Assembly (NCBI GenBank): GCA_024277405.1
Contig: JAJRVI010000182.1
Location: 1 to 9,865, forward strand
Direction: 5' to 3'
DNA from: Fidelibacterota bacterium
Lineage (GTDB): Bacteria > Bipolaricaulota > Bipolaricaulia > Bipolaricaulales > Bipolaricaulaceae
Length of the DNA stretch: 9,865 bases
Position numbers and translations under genes: made by a program. The notes under the pieces were generated by a model. It did no database searches. It had not been told where the DNA came from and worked only from the letters and a program-made list of their open reading frames with translations. Positions 1 to 7,086 of the stretch are shown here, piece by piece. The number at the start of each line of letters is the position of its first letter. Position 1 is the stretch's first letter.

Positions 1-1
1 C

Positions 2-40
2 GAGGCGGCCGGGCTGTACATGGGGGGCATGAAGGGATGA
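2..40 (+). CDS. C-terminal end of nucleoside/sugar ABC transporter ATPase (partial)
   Basis: Only the last 12 codons and the stop are in the window; they read EAAGLYMGGMKG. ATPases of the BmpA/Nup (simple sugar/nucleoside) import family commonly end in a segment like 'eiGllMaGg', so the tail fits, and the two genes that follow are the matching permeases. The stop TGA at 38-40 overlaps the ATG of the next gene (ATGA), typical of translational coupling in such operons. The identification rests on a very short stretch plus context. Confidence 0.6.
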   Translation, partial: EAAGLYMGGMKG

Positions 41-1101
41 AACGGGTCTACGGCACGCTCCGCTCGGTGGCCGAGTCGATCCTCGCCGCCATCATCGGCC
101 TCATCGTGGCGGGCCTCATCCTCAGGGCCTGGGGATACTCCCCCATCTCCGCCTATATCGCGCTGTTCGAGGCGAGCTTCAAGGATCTCTATGGGTTCGC
201 CGGGGCGCTCGCCAACGCCACCCCCCTGATCCTCACCGCCCTCACGTTCGCGGTGGGCGCCAGGGCCGGGCTGTTCAACATCGGGGCCGAAGGGCAGATG
301 TACCTGGGGGCCCTGGCGGCGGTTGCGGCGAGCCTCTTCCGGCTTCCCCCGGTGCTTCACCTCCTGGTGGCCCTCGCGTTCGCCGGGGCGGCGGGGCTCC
401 TGTGGTCGCTCGTCCCCTCGGTGCTCAGGGCGACCCGCGGGGTCTCCGAGGTGATCTCCACCATCATGTTCAACTGGATCAGCCGGTACCTCGCGTTCTG
501 GCTGGTGGCCAACGTGCTGGTGGATCCCTACCGGGCGGAGAAGACCATCACCGCCCTGCCCACGTCGCGCTTCCCCACCCTGATCCCGGGCACGGACCTC
601 TCCTACGCCATCTTCCTCGCTGTGGCCGTGGCCCTCCTGGTCTACTTCCTCCTGTGGCACACCGTGACGGGATACGAGATGAGGGCCGCCGGTGCCAATC
701 CCGATGCCGCCCGATACGGAGGGGTCCAGAGCGCGAAGGTGGTCGTGTTGGTGTTCCTGCTCGGGGGGATCACCGCGGGCCTCGCCGGGGCCACCCAGTC
801 CCTGGGACGGCCCCCGACCTACGCCGTCTACTCCGGCCTCCCCCAGATCTCCAACCTGGGGTTCGACGGGATCGGAGTGGCGATGATCGGCCGCAACCAT
901 CCCCTGGGGATCATCTTCGCCGCCATCTTCTACGGGGGGTTGCAATCCGGCGCCCGGGTGATGCAGCTCTTCGCGGGGATCCCCCTGGAGATGGTGCGGG
1001 TCGTGCAGGGGGTGATCGTCCTCGCGCTGGCGTTGCCGGAACTCCTGCGTATCTTCCGCGTCTTCCGGCGCCGCCGGGTAGAGCTCGGGGGTGAGCGATG
1101 A
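37..1101 (+). CDS. Nucleoside/simple-sugar ABC transporter permease (NupP/YufP type)
   Basis: Inner-membrane permease of 354 residues, the usual length for the larger of the two permeases in BmpA-type importers, which take up purine nucleosides or related compounds. It is strongly hydrophobic with about 8-10 membrane segments. The family hallmark GARAGLFNIGAEGQMYLGA is at residues 74-92 (BPD_transp_2 family). A cytoplasmic loop, TGYEMRAAGANPDAARYGGV (211-230), is the likely ATPase contact, and the C-terminal tail is basic (RIFRVFRRRR). The ATG overlaps the stop of the upstream ATPase; purine-rich GAAGGG lies directly before it and a G6 run sits 9 bases upstream. It ends in an ATGA overlap with the second permease. 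The substrate cannot be fixed from the sequence; nucleosides are the best guess from the family. Confidence 0.9.
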   Translation: MKRVYGTLRSVAESILAAIIGLIVAGLILRAWGYSPISAYIALFEASFKDLYGFAGALANATPLILTALTFAVGARAGLFNIGAEGQMYLGALAAVAASLFRLPPVLHLLVALAFAGAAGLLWSLVPSVLRATRGVSEVISTIMFNWISRYLAFWLVANVLVDPYRAEKTITALPTSRFPTLIPGTDLSYAIFLAVAVALLVYFLLWHTVTGYEMRAAGANPDAARYGGVQSAKVVVLVFLLGGITAGLAGATQSLGRPPTYAVYSGLPQISNLGFDGIGVAMIGRNHPLGIIFAAIFYGGLQSGARVMQLFAGIPLEMVRVVQGVIVLALALPELLRIFRVFRRRRVELGGER

Positions 1102-1997
1102 CGTTGAGCTATTTCTGGAGCATCCTGTTCCTCTCCCTCCACGCCATGGTCCCCATCACCCTCACCGCCGCCGGGGAGGTGGTGGGGGAGCGGGCCGGCC
1201 TGTTCAACATCGGTCTGGAGGGAATCCTCCTTTTATCCGCGTTCACGGGGGCCCTGGGGGCCGAGGCCGGGGGGTGGCCGGTGGGGCTCCTGGTGGGGAT
1301 CGGGACGGGCGCGGTGGTGGGGCTCTTCTTCGGCCTCATAAACGCTTACTGGAAGGGGAATCAACTCATCACCGGGGTGGGGATAAACCTGTTTGCCCTG
1401 GGGTTCGTGGCCTTCGGCCTCCAAGCCCTGGGGACCCCGGGGTTCCACGACGTACCCCGGGACGTGCGCCTCCCCGCCATCCAGACGCCGGTGGGGGGGC
1501 TCAGCCCCATCGTGTTCCTGGCGCTCGCCATGCCCTTCGCCATACACTGGTTCCTCAACCGCACTCGGGCGGGGCTGTGGGTGCGGGCGGTGGGGGAGAA
1601 CCCCGAGGCGGCCGATGTGGCGGGGGTGCCGGTGGAGCTCGTGAGGCTGCTCGCCACCACCTTCGGCGCCGCCCTGGCCGGGCTCGCCGGCGCCTACATG
1701 TCCATCTCGTGGATGGGTTCGGTCACCAAGGAGATGGCCGCCGGGCGCGGCTTCATCGCCCTGGCCACGGTGGTCTTCTCGGGGTTGCGCCCCATCCTCA
1801 CCCTGGCGGGGGGGTTCATCTTCGGGTTCTTCGACTCCCTCGCCACCTGGATCGCCAATATCCCCGGGGTTAAGGAGGCGATCCCGTGGCAGTTCGTCTC
1901 CACCATCCCCTACATCGCCACGCTGCTCGTGGTGACGGGGGTGATCGGCCGGGTCCGGTTCCCCAAGGCCCTGGGAATCCCCTACCGCCGGGAGTGA
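1098..1997 (+). CDS. Nucleoside/simple-sugar ABC transporter permease (NupQ/YufQ type)
   Basis: Second permease of the same importer, 299 residues, the normal size for the shorter partner. The hallmark ERAGLFNIGLEGILLL is at residues 31-46, aligning with the motif in the first permease, and the coupling loop RAGLWVRAVGENPEAADVAG is at 157-176. Several hydrophobic segments follow, including 185-205 and 219-245. The start ATG overlaps the preceding stop (ATGA) and is preceded by GGGGTGAG as ribosome binding site. The two permeases are expected to form a heterodimer with one bifunctional or two ATPase units and a BmpA-like lipoprotein, which should lie upstream of the window. Confidence 0.9.
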   Translation: MTLSYFWSILFLSLHAMVPITLTAAGEVVGERAGLFNIGLEGILLLSAFTGALGAEAGGWPVGLLVGIGTGAVVGLFFGLINAYWKGNQLITGVGINLFALGFVAFGLQALGTPGFHDVPRDVRLPAIQTPVGGLSPIVFLALAMPFAIHWFLNRTRAGLWVRAVGENPEAADVAGVPVELVRLLATTFGAALAGLAGAYMSISWMGSVTKEMAAGRGFIALATVVFSGLRPILTLAGGFIFGFFDSLATWIANIPGVKEAIPWQFVSTIPYIATLLVVTGVIGRVRFPKALGIPYRRE

Positions 1998-2007
1998 CGC
2001 CCTCGCC

Positions 2008-2577
2008 GTGGGCCCGCGGAAGATGCTCGTGATCGCCCCTTGTCTCCTCTCTCCCTACACGGTGTACCGGGGGGCAAAAGGGAAGGACATCGCCGCCGCC
2101 CGGGCGGTGCGGGAGCTCCTCGGCCGGCATACCCAAGTGGAGGTCCTGGCCTACCCCTGCCCGGAGTTCATCCTGCTCGGCTTCCCCCGCCCCCCGGCCA
2201 CGGTGGAGATGTACGAACGACTGGGGTTGGGGGAGGTGGCGGCCCGGGTGGCGGCCTTCATCGAGCGGGTCATCGTCGAGGAGAACCCCCAGCGCGTCGT
2301 CCTCGTGGGCGTCAAGGGCTCCCCCACCTGCGCCGCCTTCGCCACCACCTCCGGCGACCCGGGGGGTTATCCCCCTCGCCTGATCGAGGAGTTCAAGGAT
2401 CTAGCGAAGGAGGAACGGCTCCAGCGGGCGCGGGAACTCGCCCGCCCCTTCCGTCCCCGGGAGGGGCCGGGCATCCTGTTCGAGCTCCTCCGCCGGCGCG
2501 TGACCGGGACCTACCTCGATTTCGATAAGGACCGGATCACGGCGAGCGTGGAAGCCCTGGAGGCGGCGCTCCGCTGA
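2008..2577 (+). CDS. TudS/DUF523-related putative desulfidase
   Basis: A protein of 189 residues from GTG 2008, or 184 from ATG 2023. GTG is favoured because GGGAG lies about 13 bases before it and the gene then starts 10 bases after the permease stop; ATG 2023 lacks a good ribosome site. It has three cysteines in three conserved-looking settings: APCLLSPYT (C12), YPCPEF (C51) and GVKGSPTCAAF (C108). This layout matches the TudS-related/DUF523 group, in which three cysteines hold a [4Fe-4S] cluster used to remove sulfur from thio-substrates such as 2-thiouracil (known for TudS). No signal peptide or membrane segment is seen, so it should be cytoplasmic. Its place at the end of a nucleoside importer operon suggests a thiolated nucleobase or nucleoside as substrate (inference). 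Overall similarity is judged by eye, so the family is fairly sure and the activity is not. Confidence 0.7.
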   Translation: MGPRKMLVIAPCLLSPYTVYRGAKGKDIAAARAVRELLGRHTQVEVLAYPCPEFILLGFPRPPATVEMYERLGLGEVAARVAAFIERVIVEENPQRVVLVGVKGSPTCAAFATTSGDPGGYPPRLIEEFKDLAKEERLQRARELARPFRPREGPGILFELLRRRVTGTYLDFDKDRITASVEALEAALR

Positions 2578-2617
2578 GCCGCGACGTGCCCTTTCCCCGG
2601 GTGGAGGGGGCGTGCCG

Positions 2618-2623
2618 TATAAT
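2618..2623 (+). promoter_or_regulatory. Probable -10 box of the phn operon
   Basis: A perfect TATAAT lies in the 78-base gap between the desulfidase-like gene and phnD. The expected start of transcription, near 2630, would give a leader of about 26 bases with the ribosome binding site inside it. No convincing -35 hexamer is found 16-18 bases upstream (the sequence there is CCCCGG), so the promoter may need an activator or use a different sigma contact. Confidence 0.55.
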
Positions 2624-2641
2624 CTTCAGTGCCAAACTCTC

Positions 2642-2649
2642 AAGGAGGT
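2642..2649 (+). promoter_or_regulatory. Strong ribosome binding site of phnD
   Basis: AAGGAGGT, a full match to the anti-Shine-Dalgarno consensus, lies 6 bases before GTG 2656. It rules against the in-frame GTG at 2629, which would place this site inside the coding sequence and the start codon at the likely transcription start. Confidence 0.85.
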
Positions 2650-2655
2650 GGTAGT

Positions 2656-3768
2656 GTGCGCAAGTCCTTTCTTCTGATTCTCATCGGGTTGGTGGGCCTC
2701 GTGGGATTGGCCCAGGAGATCGGTACGCGCGATAACCCCATCATCTGGGTGTTCCCGCCCTCCACTCACCCGGCGCTCATCGAGGACATCGCCAAGAAGA
2801 TCGCCGCCGACATCGGCCGGATGACCGGCCTCTTCATCGTCCCGAAGGTGATGCCCGACTACGCCGCGCTGATCGAGGCCTTCAAGGCCGCGGAAGGGAA
2901 CGTCATGGGCGTCCCCACCACGGACCAGTACGCCCGGATCTCGGTGGAGACCAATTTCGAGACCACCCCGCGCCTCGCGGCCGTCCGCTATGGCTACCCG
3001 TATTACTTCGCCTCCATCTACGCCCCGCGCGAGAAGGGGTTCAAATCGGTGGAGGACCTGAACGGCACGGTGTGGATCTACAACGATGAGGGCTCTACCT
3101 CCGGATACAAGCTCCCCAAGATGTTCTTCGACAAGCACGGGATCACGTTCAAGGGCGTGGTGAAATCCGGGGGCCACACGAACTCCATGGTGGCGTTGCT
3201 CGAGGGCCAGGGCGACTTCTGTACCGGCTACGGCTCCCCGCCCCTGCCGCCCGAGGACTGCGATGGGGCGGTGCTGTATCTCTTCCAGTCCTGTCTCGAG
3301 GCCGGCGATGACGAGGCCAAGTGTTACGCGTTCGCCAAGGACGCCCTGAAGGCCTGCGACACCCGCTGGGAGTACGGCAACTACCCCGAGCTCTGGTTGT
3401 GGAACCCGTGGAAGAACGAGCTCATGCCCGAAGAGTACCGGGGCAAGTGTGTGGACCTCCGCCGGGCCGCGGCCAAGATCGGCGCCTACGGCGATATCTG
3501 GGAGATCGTCCAGAAGATCGGGGTGGTCTTCACCGTGGGCCCTATGCCCAACGACTGTATCGCGTTCTCCCCCGGGTTCCCCAAGGACATCCAGGACAAG
3601 ATCGTGGAGGCCATAAAGCAGCACATCGCCTCCCCCGAGGGCCAGAAGCTCTGGACCGACCCGAACTTCTATGAGTGGACGGCCGTGGAGGAGATCGACG
3701 ACTCCTACTACTGCAACTACCGCGAGCTCGTGGGGCTCCCCAACCCCGAGTGGTGCAAGGGGAAGTAG
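2656..3768 (+). CDS. phnD: Phosphonate/phosphite-type ABC transporter substrate-binding protein
   Basis: Exported binding protein of 370 residues from GTG 2656, chosen for the AAGGAGGT just upstream. A signal peptide covers about residues 1-19 (MRKS, then FLLILIGLVGLVGLA) with likely cleavage before QEIG. The PhnD signature is visible: the strand LNGTVWIYNDEGSTSGY at 135-151, whose STSG loop binds the phosphorus oxyanion in this family, and GVPTTDQYARI at 85-95. Usual PhnD proteins have about 290-310 residues; this one is longer because of an insertion at about 189-285 between GDF and the strand VVFTVGPMPNDC. Nine cysteines (189, 202, 213, 223, 234, 265, 301, 353, 367) occur only in the C-terminal half, suggesting disulfides in the periplasm or bound metal. 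The genes for ATPase and permeases follow. Whether the ligand is phosphonate, phosphite, hypophosphite or phosphate cannot be told. Confidence 0.88.
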   Translation: MRKSFLLILIGLVGLVGLAQEIGTRDNPIIWVFPPSTHPALIEDIAKKIAADIGRMTGLFIVPKVMPDYAALIEAFKAAEGNVMGVPTTDQYARISVETNFETTPRLAAVRYGYPYYFASIYAPREKGFKSVEDLNGTVWIYNDEGSTSGYKLPKMFFDKHGITFKGVVKSGGHTNSMVALLEGQGDFCTGYGSPPLPPEDCDGAVLYLFQSCLEAGDDEAKCYAFAKDALKACDTRWEYGNYPELWLWNPWKNELMPEEYRGKCVDLRRAAAKIGAYGDIWEIVQKIGVVFTVGPMPNDCIAFSPGFPKDIQDKIVEAIKQHIASPEGQKLWTDPNFYEWTAVEEIDDSYYCNYRELVGLPNPEWCKGK

Positions 3769-3796
3769 AGGGCTAGATTCACGCGATTCCAGGACG

Positions 3797-3831
3797 AAAA
3801 GACGGGGGAGAAAAAACCTCCCCCGTCTTTT
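3797..3831 (+). terminator. Rho-independent terminator between phnD and phnC
   Basis: GACGGGGGAG (3801-3810) pairs perfectly with CTCCCCCGTC (3818-3827) around a 7-base loop, AAAAAAC. The stem is extended by AAAA/TTTT to 14 base pairs, and the T run follows the GC stem directly. It starts about 28 bases after the phnD stop and ends 14 bases before the phnC ATG. Being inside an operon, it probably stops only part of the transcripts, giving more binding protein than ATPase and permease. Confidence 0.9.
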
Positions 3832-3845
3832 ATTATTGGCGTACC

Positions 3846-4619
3846 ATGGCCGAGCCCTATCTAGTCGTGGAACACCTCACCAAGGTCTACGAACGGGGTC
3901 ACGTGGTGGCCCTGAAGGACGTCTCGTTCGAGGTGCAAAAGGGAGAATTCCTGGTGATCATCGGGCTCTCGGGTTCGGGCAAATCCACGCTCCTCCGCTG
4001 CATCAACCGGCTCATCGAGCCCACCAAGGGCCGGATCTTCATCGACGGGGTGGAGATCACGAGGCTCTCCCCCCGCCAGATGAGGAGGTTCCGCCGCAAG
4101 ATCGGGATGATCTTCCAGCACTTCAACCTGATCAAGCGGGCCACGGTGATGACCAACGTCCTCACCGGCCGCCTCGGCTACAACCCCACATGGAAGACGC
4201 TCCTCGGGCTCTTCCCCCGGAGCGACCGGGAGCTGGCGCTGCGGAACCTGGAGCGGGTGGGGCTCCTGGAGAAGGCCTACGTGCGGGCGGACGAGCTCTC
4301 CGGCGGCCAGCAGCAGCGCGTGGGGATCGCCCGGGCCCTCATGCAACAGCCGGAGCTGCTGTTGGCGGATGAGCCCGTGTCGGCCCTCGACCCCGCCACC
4401 TCCCACTCGGTGATGCAATACATCGAGCAGATGAACCGGGAGGACGGGGTGACCGTCCTCGCCAGCCTCCACTTCCTCTCGCTCGCCCGACGTTACGGCA
4501 CCCGCATCATCGCCCTGAAGGACGGGGAGCTCGTGTTCGACGGGGCCCCGGAGGAGATCGACGACCGCAAGTTCAAGGAGATCTACGGCGAGGAGGCCGA
4601 GGAAGTGGAGATCCGCTGA
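3846..4619 (+). CDS. phnC: Phosphonate-type ABC transporter ATP-binding protein
   Basis: ATPase of 257 residues, normal for PhnC. Visible motifs: Walker A GLSGSGKST (40-48), Q-loop QHFNL from Q91, signature LSGGQQQR (151-158), Walker B LLLADEP (171-177) with catalytic E176, D-loop SALD (179-182), and switch histidine H209 in SLHF. The segment ATVMTNVLTGRLGYNPTW (99-116) is characteristic of PhnC within the ABC family. It energises import by the two membrane proteins that follow. The ATG at 3846 begins exactly where homology should begin, but no Shine-Dalgarno sequence lies before it: the bases upstream are the terminator's T run and TATTATTGGCGTACC. Translation may use read-through transcripts with a weak site or a leaderless message. 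The stop is 10 bases before phnE1. Confidence 0.95.
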   Translation: MAEPYLVVEHLTKVYERGHVVALKDVSFEVQKGEFLVIIGLSGSGKSTLLRCINRLIEPTKGRIFIDGVEITRLSPRQMRRFRRKIGMIFQHFNLIKRATVMTNVLTGRLGYNPTWKTLLGLFPRSDRELALRNLERVGLLEKAYVRADELSGGQQQRVGIARALMQQPELLLADEPVSALDPATSHSVMQYIEQMNREDGVTVLASLHFLSLARRYGTRIIALKDGELVFDGAPEEIDDRKFKEIYGEEAEEVEIR

Positions 4620-4629
4620 GCCCTCTACG

Positions 4630-5778
4630 ATGACGATCTATTCCACTTTCAAAACCGATCCCGCGCGCTTACGCCGCCGTCTCTTGGCGCTCCTCCTCGA
4701 TTGGATGTCCTGGGGGTATGTGGCATACGGGGTCATGTACTTCCTCAACGACTACTGGTGGCGCATCCCCCTCGAACGGTTCTACACCACCCTCACCCTG
4801 CCCCCGTGGGGGTGGCCCGCGGCGGTGCTGGGCACGCTGGCGATGGCGATCCTCTGCGAGCTCACCGGCTACAGCCTAGGGGAACGGGCCCTGAAGCTGG
4901 AGGTGAAGGAGGAACGGCCCCTCACCAAGGAGGAGTTCCTCATGGGGCGCGCCGCGGGGAAGCCGTTCTGGAGGACCCAGTGGGGGGTGATGGCGGTACT
5001 CCTCCTCGCCCTCACCGTGGCCCTGGGGTGGCACATCGTGAAGATCGACCTCGAGGCGCTGTTCCGCCCGAGCCGCCGCGCCCGGGAGATGTTGGGGGAG
5101 ATCTTCCCCCCGGACTTCCGCTATTTCCTCGTGCCGGATCCGGCGTTCGAGCTGCGGGGGGTTCCCTACTCAATCCTGAATCTGATGGTGATCACGGTGT
5201 TCATGGCCCTCCTCGCCACCGTGCTCGGGGCGGCGGTGGCGTTGCCCCTCTCCTTCTTCGGGGCCCGGAACATCATGGGTTTCAGCCCCGTGGGCTGGCT
5301 CGTCTACGGGGTGGTGCGGGGGTTCTTCAACGTGTTCCGTTCCATCGAGACCATGCTCTGGGCGGTGGTGTTCGCCATCTGGATCCGTTGGGGATCCCCC
5401 TTGGCGGGCATCATGGCCCTCACCATACACACCATCGCCGCGTTGGGAAAGCTCTACTCCGAGCAGGTGGAGGGAATCGATCCCGGGCCGGTGGAGGCGG
5501 TGGTAGCGGCGGGGGGAAGTCGCCTCGAGGTCATCCGCTACGCCGTGCTTCCCCAGGTGGTGCCCTCCTTTTGGGCCTTCACCCTGTATCGGTGGGACAT
5601 AAACGTGCGCATGTCCACAGTGATCGCGCTGGTGGGCGGCGGGGGGATCGGGGATATGCTCTTTTACTACAAAAACGAGGGGGAATGGGCCCTGCTCGGG
5701 GCGGTGGTGGCCACCATCGTGGCGGTGGTGTGGGCCATGGATTACCTCTCCGGTAGGCTCCGGGAAAGGATCGTCTGA
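4630..5778 (+). CDS. phnE: PhnE-type permease with N-terminal RDD-like membrane domain
   Basis: Inner-membrane permease of 382 residues, about 100 longer than ordinary PhnE (about 260-290). The C-terminal part, about 180-378, is a standard binding-protein-dependent permease domain: TM segment 183-209, then FRSIETMLWAVVFAIW (236-251), the ATPase-coupling EAA-like loop EAVVAAGGSRLEVIRYAVLP (289-308), and the family motif LYRWDINVRMSTVIALVGGGGIG (from 319). The first ~130 residues are foreign to PhnE: RRRLLALLLDWMSWGY (15-30) begins a membrane segment with the Arg/Asp pattern of RDD proteins, and ELTGYSLGERALKLEV (77-92) resembles the RDD 'G-TlGKrllGlrVv' motif; a further TM at 119-135 connects to the permease. 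The C-terminal RDD motif (hDrlagT) is not seen, so the domain seems shortened. No good ribosome site precedes the ATG; coupling to phnC 10 bases upstream is likely. Confidence 0.88.
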   Translation: MTIYSTFKTDPARLRRRLLALLLDWMSWGYVAYGVMYFLNDYWWRIPLERFYTTLTLPPWGWPAAVLGTLAMAILCELTGYSLGERALKLEVKEERPLTKEEFLMGRAAGKPFWRTQWGVMAVLLLALTVALGWHIVKIDLEALFRPSRRAREMLGEIFPPDFRYFLVPDPAFELRGVPYSILNLMVITVFMALLATVLGAAVALPLSFFGARNIMGFSPVGWLVYGVVRGFFNVFRSIETMLWAVVFAIWIRWGSPLAGIMALTIHTIAALGKLYSEQVEGIDPGPVEAVVAAGGSRLEVIRYAVLPQVVPSFWAFTLYRWDINVRMSTVIALVGGGGIGDMLFYYKNEGEWALLGAVVATIVAVVWAMDYLSGRLRERIV

Positions 5779-7037
5779 TGGCGCCCAGGTATCCCGAGGC
5801 CTTCGTCCACGAGAAACCGGAATGGACGGTGTGGAACAGGATCGCCGATTTCCTCTACTTCGGCCTCGGGAACTTGAGGAAACACCTTTCCATTGCCCTC
5901 CTGGATATGGGGGGGATCGCCATCCTGTGGATCCTGACAAGCTACGTGATTATCCGCCTGTCCACCGGGGAGATCGGCTACACCCTCGTCCCGTGGTGGG
6001 CCTTCGGCCTCGGGGTGGCGGAGGCGGCAGCGCTGTGGGAATCGTTCGGGAGGTCGTTCGGCCATCGTGTGGCGCGGGTGGAGCTACGCCGGGTCGATGG
6101 GGGCGACCCCGCGTTACACCAAAGGTTCGCATATTGGCTGTTGTGGCACGTGAGCGTCCTCCCCCTGGTCGGCCTCCTCTTCTCACCCCCGCTGCACGAG
6201 CGCGCCTCCGGCCTCGCCCTGCGCCCGTTCACCATGGAGGGCCGGACCCCCAAGCCCTGGTGGCGCACGAGCACCGGGATCTATGTGGCCTGGCTCATGG
6301 GCGTCGCGCTCCTTGCCGCCATCTCGGTGACCATTTCTTGGGAGGATCTCGTGCGTCTCTTCACCAGGGCGGGGACCACGGCGAAGTTCTGGCGCTCCTT
6401 CTTCTCCCCGGATACCTCCATCATCCTGAAGACGGTGCGGGCCCTGATCGTCACCGTGTTCATGGCCATGACCGCCACCGCGTTCGCGGTGATGGTGGCG
6501 GTGCCGCTGTCGTTCCTGGCGGCGCGCAACCTCATGCGGGGACTGATCGGACGGAGCATATACACCGTGATCCGGGTGACGATGAGCATCATCCGCTCCA
6601 TCGAGCCCGTGGTGTGGGCCATCTTCTTCCTCGTGTGGGTACGGGTGGAACTCGCCCCGTTCGCCGGGATGTTGGCGCTGTTCGTGCATTCCGTCTCCGA
6701 CCTCACCAAGCTCTACGCGGAGCGCCTCGAGTCCATCGATCCTGGCCTCATCGAGGCCATCACCGCCACCGGCGCCAACCGCCTCCAGGTCCTCCGCTAC
6801 GCCGTGATACCCCAGATCGTGAACCCCTACATCTCCTTCACCCTGTACCGGTGGGACATCAACATCCGCATGGCCACGGTGGTGGGGGTGGTGGGGGGTG
6901 GGGGCATCGGCCAGGCCCTCTTCTTCTACCTCAAGGGCAACCTCTGGACCCAGGCGGGCACGGTGATGCTGTTCATCATCGCCCTGGTGTGGGCCATCGA
7001 CTACCTCTCGGCCCGGCTCCGGGCGAAACTCGCCTGA
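5778..7037 (+). CDS. phnE: Second PhnE-type permease with fuller N-terminal RDD-like domain
   Basis: Membrane permease of 419 residues, paralogue of the gene before it; the ATG overlaps that stop by one base (TGATG) with GAAAGGA upstream. The C-terminal part, about 210-415, is the PhnE permease domain: TM 219-245, IIRSIEPVVWAIFFLVW (271-287), coupling loop EAITATGANRLQVLRYAVIP (326-345) and LYRWDINIRMATVVGVVGG (356-374). Residues about 35-148 look like a complete RDD domain: LRKHLSIALLDMGGIA (33-48) with D43, SFGHRVARVELRRVDGG (93-109) matching 'TlGKrllGlrVvdldG', a second membrane segment near 117-135, and LHERASGLAL (139-148) in the place of 'lHDrlagTvV', with Glu where Asp is usual. A third membrane segment (about 166-184) leads into the permease. 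Together with the first permease it should form the channel heterodimer; what the extra domains do is unknown. Confidence 0.88.
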   Translation: MAPRYPEAFVHEKPEWTVWNRIADFLYFGLGNLRKHLSIALLDMGGIAILWILTSYVIIRLSTGEIGYTLVPWWAFGLGVAEAAALWESFGRSFGHRVARVELRRVDGGDPALHQRFAYWLLWHVSVLPLVGLLFSPPLHERASGLALRPFTMEGRTPKPWWRTSTGIYVAWLMGVALLAAISVTISWEDLVRLFTRAGTTAKFWRSFFSPDTSIILKTVRALIVTVFMAMTATAFAVMVAVPLSFLAARNLMRGLIGRSIYTVIRVTMSIIRSIEPVVWAIFFLVWVRVELAPFAGMLALFVHSVSDLTKLYAERLESIDPGLIEAITATGANRLQVLRYAVIPQIVNPYISFTLYRWDINIRMATVVGVVGGGGIGQALFFYLKGNLWTQAGTVMLFIIALVWAIDYLSARLRAKLA

Positions 7038-7050
7038 ATCTTGTTGCCTT

Positions 7051-7083
7051 GCGTCCTGGCAGGGACGCGGGCTTTCCCCCGCG
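7051..7083 (+). promoter_or_regulatory. Two overlapping hairpins after phnE
   Basis: GCGTCC (7051-7056) pairs with GGACGC (7063-7068), and CGCGGG (7066-7071) pairs with CCCGCG (7078-7083). The two stems share bases 7066-7068, so they cannot both form fully. No T run follows directly (the next bases are GAATTGCAATCG, with TTTT only at 7097-7100). They may mark the end of the phn transcript or be an attenuator; both are inference. Confidence 0.35.
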
Positions 7084-7086
7084 GAA

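Noticed and set aside
2589..2610. Hairpin after the desulfidase-like gene as a terminator
   Set aside because: The 8-bp stem includes two G-T pairs and has no T run, so it is too weak to call.
2629..2655. Upstream GTG start for phnD
   Set aside because: It would lie at the presumed transcription start and put the AAGGAGGT ribosome site inside the gene; GTG 2656 gives a proper signal peptide.
2626..3624. 332-codon minus-strand frame opposite phnD
   Set aside because: Antisense to a well-identified gene with signal peptide and strong ribosome site; composition is typical of a GC-bias shadow.
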